A stretch of DNA of 15,724 bases from JBDRNO01 sp043811005 (GTDB taxonomy: Bacteria; Bacteroidota; Bacteroidia; NORP154), in contig JBDRNO010000251.1 in assembly GCA_043811005.1 (NCBI GenBank), forward strand, positions 1 to 15,724, in the 5' to 3' direction. Both the position numbers and the translations under genes were made by a program. The notes beneath the pieces were generated by a model. It did not search any database, was not told the DNA's origin, and was given only the letters and a program-made list of their open reading frames with translations. Shown here piece after piece: positions 1 through 7,125 of this stretch (its first letter is position 1; each line of letters begins with the position of its first letter).

Positions 1-85
1 CGCATCCTTGCCTCTATCCTCAACAAATTATCTACCCTATTACTTCTTTTTTATCCCCTCTTTGTAATTTGAGATTTGTAATTTG

Positions 86-106
86 ATCCTGAACTTGTTT
101 CAGGAT
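86..106. repeat. Perfect hairpin repeat (ATCCTGAA / TTCAGGAT)
   Basis: Two 8-nt arms, ATCCTGAA and TTCAGGAT, are perfectly complementary around a CTTGT loop, and a short T-run (112-116) follows on the + strand. It could terminate transcription entering from the left. The word resembles hairpin repeats dispersed between genes in many bacterial genomes, so it may instead be a REP-like element. Only one copy is seen here. Confidence 0.6.
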
Positions 107-171
107 GGAACTTTTTACTATTTTTATGACATTATGGACTGACACTAATTAGTGTAATTCGTAGCAAAATA

Positions 172-201
172 TTGAAATTTCGAGAAAATAAAATATATTT
201 G
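172..201 (+). promoter_or_regulatory. Bacteroidota-type promoter for the first array gene
   Basis: TTG at 172-174, a 19-nt spacer, and TATATTTG at 194-201 match the Bacteroidota sigma-70 consensus (-33 TTG, -7 TAnnTTTG). Transcription would start about 6-8 nt downstream, leaving a leader of roughly 35 nt before the ATG at 244. There is no Shine-Dalgarno sequence; the leader is AT-rich, as is normal in this phylum. This is the best-matching promoter in the window. Confidence 0.6.
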
Positions 202-243
202 CATCATCGCAATTTTATATTTTTTAATTAAATCTCTAAAATC

Positions 244-2451
244 ATGAAAAGGATCATAAAAACCTTATTATTCCCATTTTTCTTGCTCCTATCCCTAACT
301 TTCACTTTTGCCCAGGAAGAGGATCAGGAAGAAGTCAAAGAAGAAGATAAAGAGCAAAGTTTCAGGCAATTGTTTACAGAAGCAGGTTACCATATTGAAT
401 TCGGAAATTACAACCTTGCGCTTGAAGCCTACCTTCAACTGGATTCAATGAACCCGGATAATTCAAATATTCAATACAGAATAGGGGTTTGCTACCTAAA
501 ATCTACAGAAAAAGCAAAAGCAATACCTTATCTCGAGAAAGCCATTCAAAACACATCCAGGGTTTATGATGATCTTATCTATACTGAAAAGACAGCTCCC
601 TGGGATGCTTATTATCAATTGGCAAAAGCTTATCACCTAAACTATCAGATAGATACAGCTATTGCAACTTTCAAGAAATATAAGTCGCTGTTACATAAAA
701 AGCATTATTTGCAAGAGGAAATTGACAGGCAAATGGAAATGGCTGTAATTGCAAAAGAGATAATTGCGGAGCCAATTGATGTTGAAATTACAAATTTAGG
801 ATCAGATATTAACACTCAATATGCTGACTTTTGCCCGGTAATAAATGCGGATGAAACGATGATGATCTTTACTTCCCGCAGGAAGGGAAGCACAGGAGGG
901 GAACAGGAATTGGACGGAAGATATTTTGAAGATATTTACGTTTCCTACAACGAAAGTGGGGTATGGGCTACACCTAAAAAAATTGGCGCAAGCATTAATA
1001 CCAGCTACCACGAAGCAGCTATCGGGCTCTCAGCCGATGGACAGCGGTTATTCGTATATAAAGACGATGAAGGTGATGGAAATATTTATCAAAGCTTTTT
1101 AATGGGAGATACATGGACTGTACCTGAAAAATTGGGCTCAGACATTAACACTGAAGATTGGGAAACACATGCTACCATAACTCCTGACGGCAGCACCCTA
1201 TATTTCATAAGTGATAGAAAAAAAGGCGGGTATGGAGGAAGAGATATTTACAAGTGTACAAAGTTACCCAATGGTGAATGGTCTTTTGCCCAAAATCTCG
1301 GACCTGGGATCAACACAAAATACGATGAAGAAGCCCCTTTTATTCATCCCGATGGGATAACGCTTTTCTTCAGTTCAAAAGGTCATAGATCCATGGGCGG
1401 GTTCGACATATTTTTTACTGAACTCTCGGATGATGGTCAGTGGTCAGAGCCAATGAACATCGGCTACCCGATAAATACTCCCGATGACGATGTATTTTAT
1501 ATTCAAAGCACAGATGGTTTACGGGCTTATTATTCTTCGGTCAATGTTAAAAAAGGATTGGGTGAAAAAGATATTTACAGGGTTGAGCATATTGGTCAGA
1601 AGAAAAAAGCTCTTACGGTTTTAAAAGGCATTATGTCTGTTACCGATATTGAAGGGTCTCCTATAAGTGCTCAAATAATTGTTACCGACAATGACACCAA
1701 GGAAAAAGTTGTTTATCAACCCAACACTTTAACCGGTAAATTTTTAATCATTCTTAATACGGGGAAGGATTATTCAATAGATTATGCGGTAGATGATTCT
1801 ATTGTTCAAACCAAAAACCTTAATATATCTGAAGGATCCTCTTATCAGGAAATAGATATGGAAGTATTATATAAGCCAACTGACCTTGAATGGGCTATTA
1901 CAGAAGACACAAGTGTTTCAAAACAACCGATTGCCTATGATACAATAACTGCCGGGATCGATGTAATTGATTCAACCCTTGAAATTTCCAAAACTGTTGA
2001 AACTGTTGAAACTGTTGAAACTGTTGACACCGTTGAAACTGTTGAAGCAGAACCCGATAAAACGGATGAAATAATCGTTATAGAATCCTTTCAGGAATTT
2101 TTTAATTACAATGTAAAGAGCATTAATACCAATAGTTCAGAATTTAAAAGTATTATCAAAAGCATTGTTTCAGTTATAGAGTCAGGAGGGAGCATTAAAC
2201 TCACTGTTGAAGCAAGTGCATCTAAAGTGCCAACAAGAACTTACGGAACAAATAAAAACCTTGCTGACAAAAGAGCTGAAGAAGCCAAAGTTACTGTAAT
2301 TAAGGAATTGAAAGCAAAAGGAATAGATGAATCAAAAGTAGCATGTAAAATCTCTGCTTTGGTACAAGGTCCTGCTTACAAAAATGACCCCATAAAAAAC
2401 AAAGCCGTATACGAAAAGTACCAGTATGTTAAGATAGGTGTTGATCAATAA
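244..2451 (+). CDS. PorE-like TPR-PD40-CRD protein with degenerate OmpA-like C-terminus (paralog 1)
   Basis: This is a 735-residue exported protein, probably periplasmic. A type I signal peptide ends TFA|Q at residues 23/24, and no lipobox cysteine is visible. Residues about 38-150 are TPR-like helices, with aromatic/Ala patterns such as YNLALEAY and YYQLAKAYH. Residues about 178-447 hold five PD40 (WD40-like) motifs, each ending DIY or similar, several with a GG-x-DI-Y/F word. Residues about 455-540 form a CRD-like beta-sandwich. A TVE linker follows at 584-601. Residues about 614-735 align in pattern with OmpA_C but lack GHTD (EASAS stands in its place), while LADKRAEEAK resembles the usual LSxxRA segment. 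The order matches the T9SS component PorE/PG1058, but peptidoglycan binding by the C-terminus is doubtful. Closest relative is the next gene (2707-4845). A good promoter precedes it and a strong hairpin follows. A T9SS role is inferred from architecture only. Confidence 0.85.
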   Translation: MKRIIKTLLFPFFLLLSLTFTFAQEEDQEEVKEEDKEQSFRQLFTEAGYHIEFGNYNLALEAYLQLDSMNPDNSNIQYRIGVCYLKSTEKAKAIPYLEKAIQNTSRVYDDLIYTEKTAPWDAYYQLAKAYHLNYQIDTAIATFKKYKSLLHKKHYLQEEIDRQMEMAVIAKEIIAEPIDVEITNLGSDINTQYADFCPVINADETMMIFTSRRKGSTGGEQELDGRYFEDIYVSYNESGVWATPKKIGASINTSYHEAAIGLSADGQRLFVYKDDEGDGNIYQSFLMGDTWTVPEKLGSDINTEDWETHATITPDGSTLYFISDRKKGGYGGRDIYKCTKLPNGEWSFAQNLGPGINTKYDEEAPFIHPDGITLFFSSKGHRSMGGFDIFFTELSDDGQWSEPMNIGYPINTPDDDVFYIQSTDGLRAYYSSVNVKKGLGEKDIYRVEHIGQKKKALTVLKGIMSVTDIEGSPISAQIIVTDNDTKEKVVYQPNTLTGKFLIILNTGKDYSIDYAVDDSIVQTKNLNISEGSSYQEIDMEVLYKPTDLEWAITEDTSVSKQPIAYDTITAGIDVIDSTLEISKTVETVETVETVDTVETVEAEPDKTDEIIVIESFQEFFNYNVKSINTNSSEFKSIIKSIVSVIESGGSIKLTVEASASKVPTRTYGTNKNLADKRAEEAKVTVIKELKAKGIDESKVACKISALVQGPAYKNDPIKNKAVYEKYQYVKIGVDQ
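1993..2046 (+). repeat. 9-bp in-frame minisatellite (six TVE/TVD codon triplets)
   Basis: Six 9-bp units close to ACTGTTGAA run in frame and encode Thr-Val-Glu (one Thr-Val-Asp), residues 584-601 of the first array protein. Units 1-3 and 6 are identical, unit 4 ends GAC, and unit 5 has ACC for ACT. The tract sits in the linker between the CRD and the OmpA-like domain. Because the unit is a multiple of three, slippage would change linker length without breaking the frame. Confidence 0.9.
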
Positions 2452-2480
2452 ACTAAGTAAATGTTCAAACGCAATGCCAA

Positions 2481-2496
2481 TCCGTCAGCTGGCGGA
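2481..2496. repeat. 16-bp near-perfect palindrome TCCGTCAGCTGGCGGA
   Basis: The arms TCCGTCAG and CTGGCGGA pair over all eight positions if one T-G wobble is allowed. It lies 30 nt after the first array gene and is GC-rich compared with its surroundings, which suggests a dispersed REP-like element. A related but longer hairpin with GGCGGA/TCCGCC outer arms occurs at 14152-14184. Confidence 0.6.
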
Positions 2497-2546
2497 CTAA
2501 TAATACGAATTTTAACACATTGAAAACTGATTTTCATTAATAATAT

Positions 2547-2573
2547 TTTTAAAAACCCTCAGGGTTTTTAAAA
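2547..2573. terminator. Strong bidirectional terminator-like hairpin after the first array gene
   Basis: A 27-nt perfect inverted repeat has 13-nt arms around a single C. Its GC core CCCT/AGGG is flanked by A and T runs on both sides, the form expected of an intrinsic terminator readable in either direction. It lies 96 nt after the stop of the first array gene and suggests that the second gene is transcribed separately. The ACCCTCAG in its core can also pair with CTGAGGGT at 2576-2583, an alternative and mutually exclusive hairpin. Confidence 0.6.
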
Positions 2574-2660
2574 CTCTGAGGGTCTGGGTTCCAAAAAGAA
2601 TATTTATGACAGAAAACGAAATCCGCGTGGGTTTAAAAAATCATACGGGTTTCGTGTAAA

Positions 2661-2700
2661 TTAGTGTAAATCGTGGCAAAATATTGAAATTCCGATACGT
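2661..2700 (+). repeat. Leader repeat shared with the region upstream of the first array gene
   Basis: The words TTAGTGTAA, TCGTGGCAAAATATTGAAAT and TTCCGATACG occur here in order. They match the segment at about 149-181 before the first array gene, with a few substitutions. Shorter forms of the ATTGAAATTCC word recur at 6978-6988 and 11259-11269. Upstream of the first gene the motif supplies the -33 TTG of a promoter. Here no TAnnTTTG follows at the right distance, so this is either a duplicated remnant or a different kind of element. Confidence 0.55.
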
Positions 2701-2706
2701 TTAAAT

Positions 2707-4845
2707 ATGAAACTCACCATTAAAATCTTATTGATACCATTTTCCTTTTTTATATTACTGACTTACACTTTTGCACAGGAGGAAGATAAAGAGAAAAGAT
2801 TCAAGCAACTGCTTACAGAGGCAGTATACTATATTGAACTTGAAAATTACAACCTTGCCCTCAATACTTACCTTCAACTGGATTCAATAGATCCTGGTAA
2901 TGCCAATATTCAATACAGGATAGGGATTTGTCAGCTTAAATCAACTGTAAAAAAAGCCAGGGCAATCCCTTATCTAGAAAAAGCTATTCTAAATACATCC
3001 GGAACTTATGACGACCTTTCAGTTACTAAAAAAAATGCACCCTATGATGCATATTATCAGTTGGCAAAAGCTTATCACCTGAACTTTCAGTTCGATACTG
3101 CTATAGCTACCTATAAGAAGTATAAGTCATTGTTAGATACAAAGCATTATTTACAAGAGGAAATTGACAGGCAAATTGAAATGTCTTTCACTGCAAAAAT
3201 TAAAGTTGCCGACCCTATTGATGTTGAAATCGTAAATTTAGGACCAGGCATTAACACCAAATATGCCGACTTCGGTCCGGTGATAAATGCGGATGAAACA
3301 ATGATGATCTTTACTTCCCGCAGGGAGGGAAGCACAGGAGGGAAAAAGGAATTAGACGGAAGATATTTTGAAGATATTTACGTTTCCTACAACGACACCG
3401 GGGTATGGTCACCCCCGAAAAAAATCGGCTCGAATATTAATAGCATCAATAACGAAGCCGCCAGCGGACTCTCAGCCGATGGTCAAAGGTTATTTATATA
3501 TAAAAATTATGGTGGCGGAGATATTTATCAAAGTTATTTTATCGATGATACATGGTCTTTACTTGAAAAATTAGGATCAAATATTAACACTCAGGCATGT
3601 GAAACACATGCTTCCATAACTCCTGACGGCAATCTCTTGTATTTTGTAAGTGACAGGAAAGACGATGGGTATGGAGGGAAAGATATTTACAAATGTAAAA
3701 AGTTACCTAATGGGGAATGGGCTAAAGCCCAGAATCTCGGACCTGTGATCAACACAAAATACGATGAAGATGCTCCTTATATTCATCCCGATGAAGGAAC
3801 ACTTTTCTTTAGCTCAAAAGGGCATAAGACCATGGGTGGTTTCGACATATTTTTTTCTCAACTCTCAGATGATGGCCAGTGGTCCGAGTCATGGAACATT
3901 GGATACCCCATCAATACCCCCGATGACGATATTTATTATGCTCAAAGCATTGACGGTATGCGATCCTATTATTCCTCGGTTAATACCGACAAAGGACTTG
4001 GTGAAAAAGATATTTACAGGGCTGATCATATTAGTAGGAAGAAAAGGGCTCTTACTGTATTAAAAGGTACCATGGCTGTTACCGATAGTAAAGGATTATC
4101 AATGAAAAGCCAAATTATTGTTACCGATAATACAACAGGGGAAAATTTTATTCATAAACCCAGCGATAATAACGGTAAATATCTTATTATACTTAAACCG
4201 GGTAAAGATTATTCATTTAAATTCGTTATGGGCGATTCTATAGTTCACTCTGAAAACATATATATCCCGGAAGAATCCTCTTATCAGGAAATAGAAAAGG
4301 AATTTGTATTACCACCCATTGGCTTTGACGAGTCTGTTAAAGATGAGGTTGAAGAACCCGTTGAATCCACTGAATCCATTGAATCCGTTGAACCTATTGA
4401 ACCTACTGAAACCGTTGAAATTGTTGAACCAGTTGAAACTGTTGAATCCACTGAAACCGTTGAAACTGATAAAGAAATTCTTGAATCGGATTTTGGAGAC
4501 ATTTTATTTAACTTCGATAGATCAACCATAAAACAGGAATCATATCCTATACTTAGGAAATTAATCAAAATATTAAACGAATATCCAGACGTAAAGGTAG
4601 AGATATCAGGGCATACAGACCACATTGGTCCTGCAAGTTATAATCAAAAACTTTCTGAGAGAAGGGGCTTGGCTGTTGTGGATTATTTGATAAAACAAGG
4701 CATAAATAAAGAACGTCTTATTTCTAAAGGATATGGTGAGTCCCGCCCTACTGCTCCCAATGTAAATCCAGATGGTTCGGATAACCCAAAAGGAAGAGCT
4801 TTGAACAGAAGAACAGAACTGTCAATATTGGGTTCAGGTACATAG
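2707..4845 (+). CDS. PorE-like TPR-PD40-CRD-OmpA protein (paralog 2, full architecture)
   Basis: This 712-residue exported protein has the complete PorE/PG1058 domain order. A type I signal peptide ends TFA|Q (23/24). TPR-like helices span about 30-143. Five PD40 motifs span about 171-440; two of them read YGGKDIY and MGGFDIF. A CRD spans about 448-530. A 12-unit linker of P/S/T/I-V/T/I-E triplets covers 551-586. A canonical OmpA_C domain covers about 592-708, with NFD near 602, GHTD at 635-638 (Asp638), LSERR with Arg653, and GRALNRR near 696-702. In OmpA_C domains an Asp in GHTD and an Arg after LSxx bind diaminopimelate of peptidoglycan; both are present. PorE in P. gingivalis is a lipoprotein that links the T9SS core to the cell wall. 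No lipobox Cys is seen here, so a soluble periplasmic form is likely. No clear promoter was found upstream; a hairpin separates it from paralog 1. Confidence 0.88.
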   Translation: MKLTIKILLIPFSFFILLTYTFAQEEDKEKRFKQLLTEAVYYIELENYNLALNTYLQLDSIDPGNANIQYRIGICQLKSTVKKARAIPYLEKAILNTSGTYDDLSVTKKNAPYDAYYQLAKAYHLNFQFDTAIATYKKYKSLLDTKHYLQEEIDRQIEMSFTAKIKVADPIDVEIVNLGPGINTKYADFGPVINADETMMIFTSRREGSTGGKKELDGRYFEDIYVSYNDTGVWSPPKKIGSNINSINNEAASGLSADGQRLFIYKNYGGGDIYQSYFIDDTWSLLEKLGSNINTQACETHASITPDGNLLYFVSDRKDDGYGGKDIYKCKKLPNGEWAKAQNLGPVINTKYDEDAPYIHPDEGTLFFSSKGHKTMGGFDIFFSQLSDDGQWSESWNIGYPINTPDDDIYYAQSIDGMRSYYSSVNTDKGLGEKDIYRADHISRKKRALTVLKGTMAVTDSKGLSMKSQIIVTDNTTGENFIHKPSDNNGKYLIILKPGKDYSFKFVMGDSIVHSENIYIPEESSYQEIEKEFVLPPIGFDESVKDEVEEPVESTESIESVEPIEPTETVEIVEPVETVESTETVETDKEILESDFGDILFNFDRSTIKQESYPILRKLIKILNEYPDVKVEISGHTDHIGPASYNQKLSERRGLAVVDYLIKQGINKERLISKGYGESRPTAPNVNPDGSDNPKGRALNRRTELSILGSGT
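4357..4464 (+). repeat. 9-bp in-frame minisatellite (12 units, xxE) in the CRD-OmpA linker
   Basis: Twelve consecutive 9-bp units, each ending GAA, encode the pattern (P/S/T/I)(V/T/I)E at residues 551-586 of the second array protein. The units are more diverged than those of the first gene (six units at 1993-2046), so this tract is older or under amino-acid selection. It forms an acidic, probably extended spacer between the propeller/CRD body and the peptidoglycan-binding domain. Confidence 0.9.
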
Positions 4846-4935
4846 ATTACTTATGAATTCGATACCAAGGAATTAGCTCGTTATGCTATTACTTCGGGAA
4901 TTTTATTTAGCAAAATTTTGAAAAATTTGTTTGTA

Positions 4936-4969
4936 ACCCCAATTATATATACTTCGTATTTTATGGGGT
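4936..4969 (+). promoter_or_regulatory. Imperfect hairpin upstream of the third array gene
   Basis: Outer arms ACCCCA and TGGGGT enclose an AT-rich interior loop and an inner ATAC-TTC-GTAT stem. It lies 17 nt before the preferred ATG of the third gene and 90 nt after the second gene's stop. No T-run follows, so it is not a classical terminator. It could be a leader structure affecting the downstream gene. Function is unknown. Confidence 0.35.
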
Positions 4970-4986
4970 AAACCTTGTGCTATGTT

Positions 4987-6927
4987 ATGATTTATCTTTA
5001 TAATATCAAGAAAAAATTTACCTGTCTCTCTCTTGCCCAATATGTTAGCAATAAGGTCCGGATTGGTTGTTTGCTTTTATTAATGGCACTTAACCCGTAC
5101 GGGAAAGTTGCATTCAGCCAGCAAATTGTCCTTGAAGAAGGTATGGATACAAAGGATTATTTTACTGAGGGTAATTACATCGCTGCCTTACAAGGATATT
5201 TAGACCTGTTAAAAGATAATCCTGAAGATATTGACAATAGCTATAAAGCCGGGATCTGTTACTTATTTACAAACATTGATAAAACAAAAGCCATTCATTT
5301 TTTAGAATTTGTTACCAGCCGGGCAAAATTCGATAATGAAGCATTATTTTATTTAGGTAAGGCATATCACATTGCAATGCGGTTTGATGACGCAGTGAAA
5401 ACCTTTATTAAATATCAAGAAAAAGCAAATGATGATGACATAGAAAAAGCCGGCAGGCAGATCGAAATGTGTTACAACGCTAAAGAGCTAATAAAATATC
5501 CCCTTGACGTAACTTTTGAAAATCTGGGTAAAAATGTGAACTCACCATATCCAGACTTCTCCCCTTTTGCTCCTGAAGACGAATCATTTTTAGTTTATTC
5601 TTCAAGAAGGAAAGAAAACAAAGGAGGATATGTTGACTATGACGGGTATTACTTTTCTGATATTTATATGATAACAGTAAAGAATGGGAAATTTTCAAAA
5701 ACAATAAATCTCAGTATAATTAACACAGAATCTGATGAAGAGGTTGCAGGCATTTCACCGGATGGAAATAATCTCCTGGTTTTTGTGGATGATCTGTATA
5801 CTTATGGGAATATTTATCTGTCAATTAAAAAAGGCAAGGCATTCCAGAAATTGATATCTTTTGGCGAAAATGTAAATACCGGAAAAAGTATGGAAACCGC
5901 TGCTTTCTTATCATCCGATGGAAAACATCTGTATTTCGCAAGCGATATTAATGGGGGTTATGGGGGAACTGATATCTACCTGTCAAAAATACTGCCTGAC
6001 GGGACATGGGGGTTACCAATTAACCTGGGACCAACAATAAACACCAAATACAACGAAGATTTTCCTGGTATTTCTTCCGATGAAAAAATCCTGTTTTTCA
6101 GCTCTGAGGGTCATATGAGTATTGGAGGTTTTGATATTTTTAAATCCGTGAGGGATGATGATACAAGCCAATGGCAACCCCCCGTCAATATCGGCTATCC
6201 AATAAATACTCCCGAAGACAATATGAGCATTTCATTTTCTGCAAGTTGGGATAGTGAAACAGAATCTCTACAAAACAGGTATGCATATATTTCCGCTGTC
6301 AGACAAGATGGATTCGGTGACCTTGACATTTACAGGATTACTTTTAATAAAGTTGGATCAAGACTTACAGTTATCAGGGGTTTAATAACTGCCAAAATAC
6401 CAGTAGATATTAGTGAATACAAAACATTTTATTCTTACGAAAAGAACAATTTAGTAAAATTATTCCCCGCAGAGTGCCATCCATGGTACGATAAAACATG
6501 GAAATTTATAGAATCACGGGAAATGAAAGTAAAACCGGGTTATGACTACAAGACAAAACTTTATTTTGAAAAAGATGGAGAACAGAAATTTTTTTCATCA
6601 AAAAAATACCCAACGCACGATCCTGCCTATAAATTTATGGATATTGAAAACACACTGGTAAAAAAGAAAAATTATGTACAACCGGAAATCACATATACTG
6701 ATAAAATAATTTCTGATGCAATAATAACAGTTACTGACAAAGAAAATGGTGATGAATTTACATATATTCCTGCTGAGACAGGTAATTATGTAATTATATT
6801 GCCCCCCGGAAATTATCACATCTTGGTAGATGCCTATGGATTTAAACCAATTTCAGAAGACCTCAGAATATTTGGTAAAAGCTCTTTCGAAGCCCAGATC
6901 GTTAAAAATTTTGTTTTAAGCCAATAA
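4987..6927 (+). CDS. TPR-PD40 protein with CRD insertion and no OmpA domain (paralog 3)
   Basis: I prefer the ATG at 4987 (646 residues) over the TTG at 4975, which adds only four residues. The N-terminus has an unusually long basic stretch before a hydrophobic core, and the signal probably ends AFS|QQ near residue 44. TPR-like helices span about 54-145. Five PD40 motifs span about 175-452, including GGYGGTDIY and IGGFDIF. After the propeller a strand TVIRGLITA, as in paralogs 1 and 2, is followed by about 100 residues of unrelated sequence rich in Lys, Tyr and Trp. A CRD-like strand set (ITVTDKENG, then TGNYVIILPPGNY) completes the protein. There is no OmpA_C domain and no acidic repeat linker. 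It groups with the array by order and by the RQIEMC segment, but is intermediate between paralogs 1/2 and 4/5. A scaffold role in the periplasm is inferred. Confidence 0.82.
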   Translation: MIYLYNIKKKFTCLSLAQYVSNKVRIGCLLLLMALNPYGKVAFSQQIVLEEGMDTKDYFTEGNYIAALQGYLDLLKDNPEDIDNSYKAGICYLFTNIDKTKAIHFLEFVTSRAKFDNEALFYLGKAYHIAMRFDDAVKTFIKYQEKANDDDIEKAGRQIEMCYNAKELIKYPLDVTFENLGKNVNSPYPDFSPFAPEDESFLVYSSRRKENKGGYVDYDGYYFSDIYMITVKNGKFSKTINLSIINTESDEEVAGISPDGNNLLVFVDDLYTYGNIYLSIKKGKAFQKLISFGENVNTGKSMETAAFLSSDGKHLYFASDINGGYGGTDIYLSKILPDGTWGLPINLGPTINTKYNEDFPGISSDEKILFFSSEGHMSIGGFDIFKSVRDDDTSQWQPPVNIGYPINTPEDNMSISFSASWDSETESLQNRYAYISAVRQDGFGDLDIYRITFNKVGSRLTVIRGLITAKIPVDISEYKTFYSYEKNNLVKLFPAECHPWYDKTWKFIESREMKVKPGYDYKTKLYFEKDGEQKFFSSKKYPTHDPAYKFMDIENTLVKKKNYVQPEITYTDKIISDAIITVTDKENGDEFTYIPAETGNYVIILPPGNYHILVDAYGFKPISEDLRIFGKSSFEAQIVKNFVLSQ

Positions 6928-6961
6928 CCCATCCTTATTATCCAAATTCTTTTTACTTTTG

Positions 6962-6977
6962 GTATCAATCTTGATAC
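6962..6977. promoter_or_regulatory. Perfect inverted repeat GTATCAATCTTGATAC
   Basis: Seven-nt arms GTATCAA and TTGATAC surround a TC spacer. It lies in the 198-nt gap between the third and fourth array genes, 34 nt after the stop and just upstream of an ATTGAAATTCC leader motif. The size and symmetry suit an operator for a dimeric regulator. It could also be a small hairpin at the end of the third transcript, but no T-run follows. Confidence 0.4.
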
Positions 6978-7018
6978 ATTGAAATTCCGACACGTATAAA
7001 TTAAGTGCAGATTTTTAA

Positions 7019-7026
7019 TATATTTG
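7019..7026 (+). promoter_or_regulatory. -7 element TATATTTG upstream of the fourth array gene
   Basis: TATATTTG matches the Bacteroidota -7 consensus TAnnTTTG exactly and is identical to the -7 box before the first array gene. No TTG is found 18-20 nt upstream, so only half of the promoter is supported. A start here would give a leader of about 90 nt before the ATG at 7126. Confidence 0.35.
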
Positions 7027-7125
7027 TTTGAACACACTGTCTTGCAGCCAATAAGTGAACGGTTGAAAATAATTACACTTATTTCTGCAATTTAGTGCTT
7101 GTTCCTATTTGAATCAAATTAGTAA

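Larger units (their letters stand above)
1..243. other. Intergenic leader before the PD40 array
   Basis: No coding region is supported in this stretch. It holds short AT-rich direct repeats (GTAATTT repeated near 64-85), a perfect inverted repeat (86-106), a segment starting near 145 that is shared with the region upstream of the second array gene, and a good promoter candidate for the first array gene (172-201). Positions 1-60 show nothing recognisable. The gene to the left, if any, ends outside the window. Confidence 0.6.

Noticed and set aside
802..1011. Antisense open frame inside the first array gene
   Set aside because: It lies fully within a well-supported coding region, has no recognisable domain, and is explained by codon bias of the PD40 gene.
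4357..4464. Possible CRISPR-like array
   Set aside because: Units are 9 bp, contiguous and coding, without spacers.
4284..4625. Antisense Ser/Thr/Val-rich frame over the second gene's repeat
   Set aside because: It is the complement of the 9-bp minisatellite and shows only repeat-derived sequence (SVDST-type), with no independent start or motif.
4975..4986. TTG start for the third array gene
   Set aside because: It adds only Met-Cys-Tyr-Val before an ATG in the same frame; ATG at 4987 is the simpler choice, although the long N-terminus leaves some doubt.
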